Of a stretch of 64,000 bases of DNA, positions 17,582 to 26,199 are shown piece after piece. Both the position numbers and the translations under genes were made by a program. Below the pieces are notes generated by a model that worked only from the letters and a program-made list of their open reading frames with translations, was not told the origin of the DNA and searched no databases. The stretch is from positions 62,001 to 126,000 of the forward strand of contig NZ_VTOM01000019.1 of NCBI RefSeq assembly GCF_009765365.1, in the 5' to 3' direction. Every line of letters begins with the position of its first letter. Positions within the stretch are counted from its first letter, which is position 1. This stretch comes from Antarcticirhabdus aurantiaca. GTDB taxonomy: Bacteria > Pseudomonadota > Alphaproteobacteria > Rhizobiales > Rhizobiaceae.

Positions 17582-18607
17582 GTGAGCCGCACCCTCATCC
17601 TCGTCGACCCGCTCCCGCGCACGCTCGACCTCATCATGGAGCCGAGCGTGCGCGCCCGGCTCGAAGCGCTAGGCGAGGTGGTCGCCTTCGAGGACGGGCC
17701 GATGCCAGACGAGACGGTCGAGGCGCTCCTGCCCGACACGGTGCTGATCCTCGGCCAGACGGCCATGGGGCGCGAGCGTCTGGACCGGGCGCCCAAGCTC
17801 AGGGCAATCATCAACGTCGAGACCAACTTCCTGCCGAACGTCGACTACGAGGCCTGCGCCGCGCGCGGCATCCCGGTGCTGACCCCCGCCTCGGCCTTCG
17901 CGGCGCCGGTCGCGGAGGCCGCCCTCGGCATGGCGCTGGATCTTTGCCGCGGCATCACGGCCGCGGACCGGGCCTTTCGCGAGGGAATCGAGGCCTACGG
18001 GCTCGAAGGCAACGCCGACACCGTGCGCTTCTTCGGCGCGGATGTCGGCATCATCGGCTTCGGCGACCTCGGGCGGACCTTTCGCGATCTGATCCGGCCC
18101 TTCAGGAACACCGTCCGCGTCTTCGATCCCTGGCTGCCGGCGGCCGTCATCGAGCGCGCCGAGGCTCGGCCGGCGTCGTTGGACGAGGTGCTTTCGCGCA
18201 GCCGCGTCGTCGTGGTCTTCGCCAGCGTCACGGCCGAGAACGAGGGCTTCATCGGGGCGCGCGAGTTCGCGCTCATGCAGCCGGGCGCGGCCTTTATCCT
18301 GATGAGCCGGGCGGCGGTGGTGGACTTTCCAGCCATGCTGGACGCTGCCCGCTCGGGCGCCGTTCGCGTCGCGACCGACGTCTTCCCCGTCGAGCCGGTG
18401 CCGGCCGACGATCCCGTCCGCACGACACCGAACCTCCTCCTGTCCGCCCACCGCACGGGCGGCACGCGCGACGCCTTCTTCGAGATCGGCGCCATGGCCG
18501 TGGCCGACGCCGAGCTTATCATGCGCGGCCTGCCGCCCGTTCTGTGCCGTCGCGCCGACCCGGCGACTGCCAGCCGCCTGCGCTCCAAGCCTGTCACCGT
18601 GTCATGA
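17582..18607 (+). CDS. D-isomer-specific 2-hydroxyacid dehydrogenase
   Basis: A 341-aa NAD(P)-dependent oxidoreductase. The Rossmann motif is VGIIGFGDLGRTFRDLIRPF (about residues 153-172). The catalytic set is partly visible: an Arg in LMSRAAVV, a Glu/Asp in TDVFPVEPVPADDP and a His in LLLSAHRTGGT. The GTG at 17582 is chosen because GGAGG lies about 8 bp upstream. It is divergent from the sugar operon, so it may oxidise or reduce a downstream hydroxyacid product, but it could be independent. Downstream is a relic zone. Confidence 0.85.
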   Translation: MSRTLILVDPLPRTLDLIMEPSVRARLEALGEVVAFEDGPMPDETVEALLPDTVLILGQTAMGRERLDRAPKLRAIINVETNFLPNVDYEACAARGIPVLTPASAFAAPVAEAALGMALDLCRGITAADRAFREGIEAYGLEGNADTVRFFGADVGIIGFGDLGRTFRDLIRPFRNTVRVFDPWLPAAVIERAEARPASLDEVLSRSRVVVVFASVTAENEGFIGAREFALMQPGAAFILMSRAAVVDFPAMLDAARSGAVRVATDVFPVEPVPADDPVRTTPNLLLSAHRTGGTRDAFFEIGAMAVADAELIMRGLPPVLCRRADPATASRLRSKPVTVS

Positions 18608-18945
18608 GTGAAAAACTGTCCCGGCACCAAGCGCTTTGCTGCCCCGCGCCTATCTCCGCAGTTCGAAGCGGCAGGCGACCCTGGATCGCCAAGCTTCAGC
18701 ACTATCCAGTCGAGTCGTTGCGCGTTGATTCAGATGCAGACAGCAGCGAGTTCGTCGGCCGTTAGGAAGCAAGGAGGTGTCTCGCGGCCCTTCCAACTTG
18801 CGATTCAATCAGGACGCATGGTGACGTTGGGGAACTGCCGCAATCGAGGGCGTCGGCTGATGGGGCTGAAGGTCCGAGAAGGGTCGATAGTGTTGAAAAA
18901 GGCGCCGTTTCTGCCGCGATGAAGTGGTGATTCAATCCTCCTGAA
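18608..18945. other. Gene-free stretch with apparent relic sequence
   Basis: No frame in this 338-bp stretch has a credible start, ribosome-binding site or recognisable family. Base composition is less biased than in the neighbouring genes. It ends at repeat copy B. It is probably eroded mobile or intergenic DNA. Confidence 0.5.
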
Positions 18946-19037
18946 TGTCGATCAGCGACGTTCCGTGACCCCGCCGATGCCAACACGATCAACAGGTTAC
19001 CATGCCGATCGGCGTCGAAGCTCTACGCCGATCCACA
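18946..19037 (-). repeat. 92-bp dispersed repeat, copy B
   Basis: Same length as copy A (9899-9990) and gap-free alignment to it. On the minus strand it begins TGTGGATCGGCG exactly where the SDR remnant loses similarity (after the Met-Thr codons ending at 19037-19039). Core: CGCCGATCGGC, then TAACCTGTTGATCGTG. The truncated SDR frame continues into it with a tail (VDRRRASTPIGM) very similar to that of the GntR remnant at copy A (VDRRPASMPIGA). Confidence 0.6.
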
Positions 19038-19393
19038 GTCATGCGGATGGTGCCGTGGAGGTTCGTGTCGAAGAGCTCATGGATCTGCTCGATCGAGCTT
19101 TCCTCGGCCGCCCCCAGCAGGCCGACGCCGGCATTGTTGACGAGGAGGTCGATCCGACCGGCCGCGGCCTCGACGGTCGCCCCGGCCTCTGCGACCGACG
19201 CGTCCGAGGTCACGTCGCAAGTGACGTGCTGGACGCCGCCGGCGGCAGAGCCCGTTGTCGATCGGCGCGTGGTGCCGAAGACGCGATAGCCTTCCTTCGC
19301 CAGGGCCTTGGCCGTGGCTAGGCCGATCCCTCCGGACGCTCCGGTCACGATGGCGACCCCGCCGGAGGATGGGACGCTCGAAAGCTTGCTCAT
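19038..19393 (-). pseudogene. Truncated short-chain dehydrogenase
   Basis: The N-terminal 118 residues of a classical SDR are intact. The cofactor loop is VAIVTGASGGIGLATAKALA, followed by the LLVNNAGVG motif and the helix ELFDTNLHGTIRMT. The chain then stops matching at repeat copy B, before the catalytic Ser and YxxxK, so the product cannot be an active dehydrogenase. The start is taken as the ATG at 19393 (MSKLSSV), giving the usual SDR N terminus. Confidence 0.8.
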
Positions 19394-19489
19394 TGACGGT
19401 GCGATCCTTTTACAGGGCATCGAGGGGAGTGGGACGTCGAAGACCCGGTTATTCCCAGGGGCTGGCGTGCGCCGGTCACGGCAGCGGCA

Positions 19490-19825
19490 TCAGTTCGCAG
19501 GAAACGCCGGCGTCACGAGCAGTCGATCGTTTGAGCGCCTGATCTCAAAGGTTGCCGGTGCTTCCTCCGCGCTGCCGGGCGTCGACAGGACGAGGCTTTG
19601 ACCGTTCTGAAGGGCCGCCTGCACGCGGATGGGAACGGTGCCGGGCGCGTCGCCGACGAGGGTCGCGACGACGAGGTAGTTCGAAGCTTCGACGGTGTAG
19701 TAGGCGGTGCCCACGTGCCCCGGCAGATCGATGCGCTGCGCATGGGCGGGCTTTAGCCCATCGGCGAGTGCGGGGCCGGCGATGAGGCCGGCGACGGCGG
19801 CAAGGGCGATGGTTCGCGTGATCAT
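19490..19825 (-). CDS. Small exported protein of unknown function
   Basis: A 111-aa protein with a signal peptide (MITRTIALAAVAGLIAGPA, cut after ALA). The mature 90 residues are predicted mostly strand (HVGTAYYTVEASNYLVVATLV) with no Cys. No family is recognised. It lies downstream of, and in the same direction as, the TetR gene and faces the efflux operon promoter region. It may be a periplasmic accessory protein of that locus, but this is not shown. Confidence 0.55.
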   Translation of the reverse strand: MITRTIALAAVAGLIAGPALADGLKPAHAQRIDLPGHVGTAYYTVEASNYLVVATLVGDAPGTVPIRVQAALQNGQSLVLSTPGSAEEAPATFEIRRSNDRLLVTPAFPAN

Positions 19826-19984
19826 CGGTTCAGTCCTTACAGTTTGTGTCGGATGGGGGGGCGCCGGGCGTGCGGCGGCACTGGCCGACCGCGGGGCACG
19901 ATCGGCGTTGCTGTGGTGTCGGGAGTGGAGGGGTGGGACGCGGGCAGCCCCGAAGGCACGGTCCGCGTCTGCGTCAGGTGAGGT

Positions 19985-20599
19985 TTAATGCTCTGAGGTC
20001 GACCCTCGGTTCTCGCGGCCCGTCGCGGCTGCCGGCCGATCAAGGATGTCGCGGATGGACGCGTCGAGGATCTCCTTCGACAAGACGGGATCGTTGACGC
20101 TGCGCGACAGCACCATCGCCCCGATCATGGTCGAGGCGATCGCCATTGCTCGCCTGCGGCGGTCGTCGAGGTCGTCCGGCAGGCAGGCCTCGAGAAAGTC
20201 GACGTAGGCGACCACGCCCTCCTCCATGGAGGCGCGAACAGCCGGGCCCGCCCGCGCGGCATCAGGCCCGAGCGCGGCCATCACGCAGCCCTCCGCCTGC
20301 TCGTCGCGGTGCTCGGGTGAGAGGTAGGCGCGCACGAGCGGCACGAGGGGGCGCTCCGGATCGCGAGCGGCGAACTCCCGCCAGCGCTCGCGAACGGCGG
20401 CATAGCCGCGTGCGCAGGCATTGGCCGCCAGATCCTCCTTGGACGCGAACTGCTTGTAGAAGCCGCCCTGCGTCAGTCCGGCGGCCTCCATTAGGTCCTT
20501 AAGGCCGATGCCGTCGAAGCCGTGACGGCGGAACAGGCGGCTGGCGACGTCGATCACCCGTTCGCGGTTAGCTTCGGCCTGGGCTCGGGACACACGCAT
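19985..20599 (-). CDS. TetR-family repressor of the divergent RND efflux genes
   Basis: A 204-aa regulator. The DNA-binding domain occupies residues about 10-55 (VIDVASRLFRRHGFDGIGLK, then AAGLTQGGFYKQFASKEDL). The C-terminal ligand domain is AcrR/NemR-like. The start at 20599 is chosen over an upstream ATG because AAGGAG lies seven bases before it. It is divergent from the efflux adaptor gene and a 43-bp palindrome lies between them, so autorepression and repression of the pump are likely. The inducing compound is unknown. Confidence 0.88.
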   Translation of the reverse strand: MRVSRAQAEANRERVIDVASRLFRRHGFDGIGLKDLMEAAGLTQGGFYKQFASKEDLAANACARGYAAVRERWREFAARDPERPLVPLVRAYLSPEHRDEQAEGCVMAALGPDAARAGPAVRASMEEGVVAYVDFLEACLPDDLDDRRRRAMAIASTMIGAMVLSRSVNDPVLSKEILDASIRDILDRPAAATGRENRGSTSEH

Positions 20600-20616
20600 C
20601 GGCAACTCCTTTTTGG

Positions 20617-20659
20617 ATTGCGTCCGACATCTATAGGGCATATAGAGGTCGTACGCAAT
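20617..20659. promoter_or_regulatory. 43-bp palindromic operator for the TetR repressor
   Basis: The arms ATTGCGTCCGACATCTATA (20617-20635) and TATAGAGGTCGTACGCAAT (20641-20659) are inverted repeats with 17 of 19 positions pairing around a 5-bp centre. The site begins 18 bp from the repressor start and ends 43 bp from the adaptor start. Its size fits two TetR dimers. Confidence 0.75.
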
Positions 20660-20701
20660 CTATAAAAGCCCTGGGCGTCGTCCCGTCAACGAGGTGGCTC
20701 C

Positions 20702-21817
20702 ATGAAGCCTTGGTTCCTGATCGCTCTCGGCAGCGCCATCCTCGTCGCCGCGGGCGGTGCCGTCGTCGTCTACCCCTCGCTCGCCTCGACCGAGCCGACC
20801 GCCAAGCCTGGGCTGATCGACGCCCGAACCGAGCCGCCGATGGTGGCGACCGTCGAGGCGCGCCGGATCGGCGCGTCCGAGCGCGCCTTCACCGGATCGG
20901 TCGCAGCCCGGATCCAGAGCAATCTGGGCTTCCGCGTGCCCGGCAAGATCGTGGAGCGCCTCGTCGACGCCGGCGACGAGGTCAAGGCCGGCCAGCCGCT
21001 GATGCGCATCGACGAGCGCGACCTGCACCTGGCGCTCACCGCCAGATCCAAGGCGGCGGACGCGGCTCGCGCCGTAGCCGTCCAGGCGCGAGCCGACGAG
21101 AAGCGCTACGCCACCCTCCTGAAGCTCGGCCAGTCGCCCCGCCAAAGGTACGAGCAGGCGAAAGCCGCGCTCGACTCGGCCGAAGGCCAGCTCTCCGCCG
21201 CCGAGGCCGAGGCCGACGTCGCGCGCAACGAGGCGGGCTACGCCGTTCTCGTCGCCGATGCCGACGGCTCCGTCGTCGAGACGCTCGGAGAGCCGGGCCA
21301 GGTCGTGTCGGCGGGCCAGGCGGTCGTTCGCCTCGCACATGACGGCCAGCGCGAGGCGACCGTGTCGCTCCCAGAAACCGTGCGACCCGCGATCGGGTCG
21401 CAGGCCGAGGCCAGCGTCTACGGGCTTGGCGACCGCCGCTGGACGGCGACGCTGCGCCAGCTCTCCAGTGCCGCGGACGCCCAGACCCGCACCTACGAGG
21501 CGCGCTTTGTTCTGGACGGAGAAGCGGCCGACGCGCCGATCGGATCCACCGTCACGGTTTGGATCAAGGACCCGGTCGCCGCGAACTCCGCCGAGGTGCC
21601 GATCGGCGCGATCCTCGACGAGAACGGCACGACCGGCGTCTGGGTCGTCGACCGCGCCGCATCGAAGGTGTCGCTGCGCCCCGTGACGATCCTAGAACTC
21701 GGCGAGGAGACCGCCACCGTCTCCGGCCTCGAGCCGGGAACCCTCGTCGCCGCGCTCGGCGCCCATCTCCTCCACGAGGGCGCCGCCATCCGGCTCCTCG
21801 CCGCCAAGGGCTTCTGA
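20702..21817 (+). CDS. RND efflux periplasmic adaptor (membrane fusion protein)
   Basis: A 371-aa adaptor linking an inner-membrane RND pump to an outer-membrane channel. It has an N-terminal signal/anchor (FLIALGSAILVAAGGAVVV) without a lipobox Cys. The lipoyl halves are seen at LGFRVPGKIVERLVDAGDEV-KAGQPL and ADGSVVETLGEPGQVVSAGQ. A coiled-coil hairpin lies between them (about residues 110-180), followed by a beta-barrel domain. It is followed three bases later by the pump gene. No outer-membrane factor gene is present nearby. Confidence 0.92.
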   Translation: MKPWFLIALGSAILVAAGGAVVVYPSLASTEPTAKPGLIDARTEPPMVATVEARRIGASERAFTGSVAARIQSNLGFRVPGKIVERLVDAGDEVKAGQPLMRIDERDLHLALTARSKAADAARAVAVQARADEKRYATLLKLGQSPRQRYEQAKAALDSAEGQLSAAEAEADVARNEAGYAVLVADADGSVVETLGEPGQVVSAGQAVVRLAHDGQREATVSLPETVRPAIGSQAEASVYGLGDRRWTATLRQLSSAADAQTRTYEARFVLDGEAADAPIGSTVTVWIKDPVAANSAEVPIGAILDENGTTGVWVVDRAASKVSLRPVTILELGEETATVSGLEPGTLVAALGAHLLHEGAAIRLLAAKGF

Positions 21818-21820
21818 GCC

Positions 21821-24800
21821 ATGAGGTTCAACCTGTCGGCCCTCGCCGTGCGCCACCGCTCGGTGACGCTCTTCCTCATCATCGTCGTCGCGCTCGCTGG
21901 CGCATTCGCCTTTCTCAATCTTGGCCGCGCCGAGGACCCGGCCTTCACCGTCAAGACGCTGATCACGACGACGGTCTGGCCTGGCGCGACCGCGCAGGAG
22001 ATGCAGGATCTCGTCGCCGAGCCGCTGGAGAAGCGCCTCCAGGAGCTGCGCTACTACGACCGCGTCGAGACCATCGCGCGGCCGGGCGTCGCCTTCATGA
22101 CCCTGACCCTCAAGGACGACACGCCGCCGAGCGCCGTGCAGGACGAGTTCTACCAAGCCCGCAAGAAGCTCGGCGACGAGGCGCGCAACCTGCCGACCGG
22201 CGCCTTCGGCCCCTTCGTCAACGACGAGTTCTCCGATGTCACCTTCGGCCTCTACGCCCTGAAGGCGCCGGGCATGCCGATGCGTGCCCTCGTGCGCGAG
22301 GCTGAGGCCATGCGCCAGGAGATCCTCGACGTTCCCGGCGTGAAGAAGGTCAACATCCTCGGCGAGCGCCCGCAGCGCATCTTCGTCGAGTTCTCCTACG
22401 CCAAGCTCGCCACCCTCGGCATCTCGGCGCAGGACGTCTTCCTCGCCCTCCAGCGCCAGAACACCGTCGCGCCCGCCGGGTCGATCGACACGGCGGGCCC
22501 CCAGGTCTTCCTGCGCCTCGACGGTGCCTATGACGACCTCCAGACGATCGCGGACACCCCGATCGTCGCAGCCGGCCGCTCGCTTCGCCTGTCCGACATC
22601 GCCGAGGTGCGCCGCGGCTACGAGGATCCCGCGACCTTCGCCATCCGAACGGAGGGCGAGCCCGCCCTGATGCTGGGCGTCGTCATGCAGGACGGCTGGA
22701 ACGGGCTCGACCTTGGGGCGGCCCTTGAGGCCAAGACCGCCGAGATCGGCGCGCGTCTGCCGCTTGGGATGAGCCTCACCAAGGTGACCGACCAAGCCGT
22801 CAACATCGCCGGCTCCATCGACGAGTTCATGGTCAAGTTCGTGATGGCGCTCGGCGTCGTCCTTCTTGTGAGCCTCATTGCGCTCGGCTGGCGGGCCGGC
22901 ATCATCGTGGCGCTTGCCGTGCCGCTGACGCTAGCCATGGTCTTCCTGATCATGATCGACACGGGGCGCTTCTTCGACCGCATCACCCTCGGCGCGCTGA
23001 TCCTTTCGCTCGGGCTCCTCGTCGACGACGCCATCATCGCCATCGAGGTCATGGTGGTGAAGATGGAGGAGGGCATGGACCGGGTCTCGGCCGCCGCCGT
23101 CGCCTGGAGCCACACGGCCGCGCCCATGCTGTCGGGCACGCTCGTCACCGTGATCGGCCTGATGCCGGTCGGCTTCGCCCAGTCGACGGCGGGCGAGTAC
23201 GCCGGCAACATCTTCTGGATCGTCGGCTTCTCGCTGATCGCCTCCTGGTTCGTGGCGGTCGCCTTCACGCCCTATCTCGGCGTCAAGCTCCTGCCGGACA
23301 TCAAGCCGGTGCCCGGCGGCACGCACGCGATCTACGACACGCCGAACTACCGGCGCCTGCGCACCGTGATCACCGCGGCCGTGCGCCACAAGTTCCTGGT
23401 CTGCGCCCTCGTAGTCGTGTCCTTCGGGCTGGCGGTGGTCGGCATGGGCGGGATCAAGCAGCAGTTCTTCCCGTCCTCCGACCGCCCGGAGGTCCTCGTC
23501 GAGGTGCGCCTGCCGGAAGGCTCCAGCATCGAAGCGACCACAAGGACGGTCGAGACGCTCGAAGCCTGGCTGGAAACGCAGCCCGAGGCCGAGCTGGTGT
23601 CGAGCTACATCGGGCAGGGCGCGCCGCGCTTCTTTCTCGCCATGTCGCCGGAGATGCCCGATCCCGCCTTCGCCAAGATGGTCGTCCTGACCAAGGACGC
23701 CGAGACGCGCGAGGTTCTGAAACTCCGCATGCGCGAGGCGATCGCCGAAGGGCTGGCGCCGGAAGCTTATGTGCGCGTGACGCAGCTCGTCTTCGGCCCC
23801 TACACGCCGTTCCCCGTCGAGTTCCGCGTCATGGGGCCGGATGCAGGGGAACTGGTGCGCATCTCCGGCGAGGCTTTGTCGATCATGCGTGGCGTCGAGG
23901 GCGTGCGCCAGGCCAACCGCGACTGGGGCAGCCGCTCGCCGACCCTGCGCTTCGTTCTCGATCAGGACCGCCTGAAGCTCATCGGCCTGTCGCCGACGGA
24001 AGCCGCCCAGCAGCTCCAGTTCCTCTTGTCCGGCATCACGGTCACGCAGGTGCGCGAGGACATCCGCACCGTCGACATCGTCGCCCGCAGCGCCGGCGAG
24101 GAGCGCCTCGACCCGACGCGCCTCAAGGACTTCTCACTGACGAGCCGCGACGGCCGGCTGATCCCGCTCGACCAGATCGGCCGCACCGAGATTCGCATGG
24201 AGGATCCGATCCTGAAGCGCCGCGACCGCACGCCCACGATCACGGTGCGCTCCGACATCGCCGAGGACGCCCAGCCCCCGGAGGTCTCGACTGCCGTGCT
24301 CGCCGCGCTCCAGCCGCTGATCGCCGAGCTGCCGGCCGGCTATCGCATCGAGATGGGCGGCAACATCGACGAGTCGCTGAAGGCCAACGCGGCGCTCGCC
24401 AAGGTCTTCCCGATCATGATCGTGCTGACGCTCATCGTCATCATGTTCCAGGTGCGCTCCTTCTCGGCGACATTCATGACCGTCTTGACGGCGCCGCTCG
24501 GCCTCGTCGGTGCCGTGCCGATCCTGCTCGCCTTCGACCAGCCGTTCGGCTTCAACGCCATCCTCGGCATGATCGGCCTCGCCGGCATCCTCATGCGCAA
24601 CACGCTGATCCTCATCGAGCAGATCCGCGAGAACAAGGCAGAAGGGCTCGACGACACCCACGCGGTGATCGAGGCGACCGTCCAGCGCACGCGCCCCGTG
24701 ATCCTGACGGCGCTCGCCGCGGTGCTGGCCTTCATCCCGCTGACGCACTCCGTCTTCTGGGGCTCGATGGCCTACACGCTGATCGGCGGCACCGCCGGCG

Positions 24801-24946
24801 GCACGGTGCTGATCCTCCTCTTCCTGCCCGCCCTCTACGCAGCCTGGTTCCGCGTAAAGGCGCCCAAGGCGAGGGAGGCATCCACGGCGACGCAAGGCGC
24901 GAGCACAGACCATCACGGCCAATCTGGCGTAGTGCCGGCCGAGTAG
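21821..24946 (+). CDS. RND multidrug efflux permease
   Basis: A 1041-aa inner-membrane proton-driven pump of the AcrB/hydrophobe-amphiphile type. TM1 is near residues 12-30, there are two large periplasmic loops, and the TM4 motif GLLVDDAIIAIEVMVVKMEE keeps both proton-relay Asp residues. The paired C-terminal half has LIGGTAGGTVLILLFLPALY. Length is normal for the family. It forms a tripartite system with the adaptor upstream and is probably under the divergent TetR protein. The substrate is unknown. Confidence 0.95.
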   Translation: MRFNLSALAVRHRSVTLFLIIVVALAGAFAFLNLGRAEDPAFTVKTLITTTVWPGATAQEMQDLVAEPLEKRLQELRYYDRVETIARPGVAFMTLTLKDDTPPSAVQDEFYQARKKLGDEARNLPTGAFGPFVNDEFSDVTFGLYALKAPGMPMRALVREAEAMRQEILDVPGVKKVNILGERPQRIFVEFSYAKLATLGISAQDVFLALQRQNTVAPAGSIDTAGPQVFLRLDGAYDDLQTIADTPIVAAGRSLRLSDIAEVRRGYEDPATFAIRTEGEPALMLGVVMQDGWNGLDLGAALEAKTAEIGARLPLGMSLTKVTDQAVNIAGSIDEFMVKFVMALGVVLLVSLIALGWRAGIIVALAVPLTLAMVFLIMIDTGRFFDRITLGALILSLGLLVDDAIIAIEVMVVKMEEGMDRVSAAAVAWSHTAAPMLSGTLVTVIGLMPVGFAQSTAGEYAGNIFWIVGFSLIASWFVAVAFTPYLGVKLLPDIKPVPGGTHAIYDTPNYRRLRTVITAAVRHKFLVCALVVVSFGLAVVGMGGIKQQFFPSSDRPEVLVEVRLPEGSSIEATTRTVETLEAWLETQPEAELVSSYIGQGAPRFFLAMSPEMPDPAFAKMVVLTKDAETREVLKLRMREAIAEGLAPEAYVRVTQLVFGPYTPFPVEFRVMGPDAGELVRISGEALSIMRGVEGVRQANRDWGSRSPTLRFVLDQDRLKLIGLSPTEAAQQLQFLLSGITVTQVREDIRTVDIVARSAGEERLDPTRLKDFSLTSRDGRLIPLDQIGRTEIRMEDPILKRRDRTPTITVRSDIAEDAQPPEVSTAVLAALQPLIAELPAGYRIEMGGNIDESLKANAALAKVFPIMIVLTLIVIMFQVRSFSATFMTVLTAPLGLVGAVPILLAFDQPFGFNAILGMIGLAGILMRNTLILIEQIRENKAEGLDDTHAVIEATVQRTRPVILTALAAVLAFIPLTHSVFWGSMAYTLIGGTAGGTVLILLFLPALYAAWFRVKAPKAREASTATQGASTDHHGQSGVVPAE

Positions 24947-24991
24947 GCCCGGCGTGAACCGGACTGGAGCGCGACCCGCTTCCTCGAGGAG

Positions 24992-25525
24992 ATGTCGATG
25001 AGCGAGCGACAAGCGCATCATGAGGGACATCCCCCGGCGACCTTTGCGCCGCTTCCGCGGGACGAGCTGGTCGGCCTGAGCGGGCTGGAGGTGCTCCGGC
25101 GCATGCTGGACGGGCGGCTCCCGCTGCCGCCGTTCGGGGCGACGCTGGACATCGTACCGGTCGAGGTCTCGGAAGGGCGGATGGTGTTCGCGGGGCGACC
25201 GGCCGCCGCCTTCCAGAACCCGATGGGAACGGTGCACGGCGGCTGGATAGCCGCGATCCTGGACTCCGCCATGGGCTGCGCCGTCCACTCCACCCTGAAG
25301 GCCGGGCAGAGCTACACGACGACGTCCCTGACCCTGAACTACGTCAGGTCCTTGCTGCCCGGCGGCGTCGAGGTGCGCTGCGAGGCATCCGCCCTGTTCT
25401 CGGGAAAGCGCACCGCCACGGCCGAGGGCCGCCTCCTCGACGCGGACGGCCGGCTGATCGCCCACGGCACGCAGACCTGCCTGATCCTCGACGCGCCGCC
25501 GCCAAGCGGCGCCTCCGTCGGGTAA
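24992..25525 (+). CDS. PaaI-family hot-dog thioesterase
   Basis: A 177-aa single hot-dog domain protein. The characteristic loop FQNPMGTVHGGWIAAILDSAMGCA (about residues 75-98) has the HGG motif preceding the long helix, followed by the YTTTSLTLNYVRSLL strand. Members hydrolyse acyl- or aryl-CoA thioesters in the cytosol. GAGGAGATG lies before the start; a second in-frame ATG six bases on (MSERQ) is equally possible. It follows the pump by 45 bp and could be in the same transcript. Confidence 0.82.
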   Translation: MSMSERQAHHEGHPPATFAPLPRDELVGLSGLEVLRRMLDGRLPLPPFGATLDIVPVEVSEGRMVFAGRPAAAFQNPMGTVHGGWIAAILDSAMGCAVHSTLKAGQSYTTTSLTLNYVRSLLPGGVEVRCEASALFSGKRTATAEGRLLDADGRLIAHGTQTCLILDAPPPSGASVG

Positions 25526-25682
25526 GGCGCGCGATTCCCGCCGAAGCGGGCCGATACGACAGCAACCTTTGAGCCGCCGTCGGCCCCGCCGGGAGCCCAG
25601 TGCCATTGCTATCCGTGCCCTTCGCCAGGCAGAGCGTTCCGCCTTCTCCAGCCAGAAAGCCCGCCGCACTACTCAGACCGTT

Positions 25683-25840
25683 ATGTCCGCCGGATCAGGC
25701 GCGCTCGACGCGTCGGCGCTCGACACGCGCACCCGAGCGCTCCTCACCGATCCCGTCGTGCCGCTGATCCTGGGGCTCGCCTGACCGAACCTCGCCGTCA
25801 TGCTGCTCCAGGCCTCGACGGGCCTCGTGGAGACTGTTGA
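25683..25840 (+). pseudogene. Remnant of a MATE-family transporter N terminus
   Basis: Read in one frame, the sequence gives RTRALLTDPVVPLILGLA, a stop codon (TGA at about 25782), then PNLAVMLLQASTGLVET. This is the usual start of a MATE/NorM protein (R-LL-GP-P-LL-LALPN, then -QA--GLVET). The frame carries the stop at a position that is normally a codon, and the remaining 400 residues are absent. It is therefore a short fossil. Confidence 0.6.
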
Positions 25841-25928
25841 TCTGCGTGGCCAACAGTCTCAGCCGACACTCAAGCGCTCAACGAGTTACAACGCCAAGCA
25901 GCGGCGAAGCGTTCCGCCGATCAGCAGT

Positions 25929-26069
25929 CATGGTTGAGGTTGTGTCTCGTCCGCTTTCGCGAGAGGCTAAGATGGCTTCTACGAGAACCTGTGCAGCAAA
26001 CTCCGCCTGCGGTGCGGTGTCGACCATTCGGACGTGATGGTGGCGTTCACACAAAACACCGACAACTAA
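25929..26069 (+). pseudogene. Frameshifted, truncated tautomerase-family gene
   Basis: The first part reads MVEVVSRPLSREAKMA. A one-base shift near 25976 then gives YENLCSKLRLRCGVDHSDV and MVAFTQNTDN, ending in TAA. This follows the tautomerase_2 pattern (V-V--RPLSRE-K-A-Y--L----GV---DVM--FTEN). It lacks the start with Pro and the final EDWSFG-like segment. The flanking 25841-26199 shows nothing else. Confidence 0.55.
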
Positions 26070-26199
26070 TCGTTCGAAACCTGCGGGCGCAGCTCGTTAC
26101 AGGGAGCTCTGACGGGCAAAGGCGGCGCCGATTGGTTTTCGCGCAATGGGCTTCCGGCGCTGATTCATTGGAAAAGGACCTCCTGCATTGATGAACCTG

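Noticed and set aside
18762-18992. A 76-codon minus-strand frame in the gap before repeat B
   Set aside because: It begins inside the repeat, has no ribosome-binding site, and its composition fits eroded DNA.
21692-24946. Several long minus-strand frames opposite the RND pump
   Set aside because: Composition (Arg, Asp, Glu, His, Gly repeats) and lack of motifs mark them as antisense shadows of the 1041-aa pump gene.
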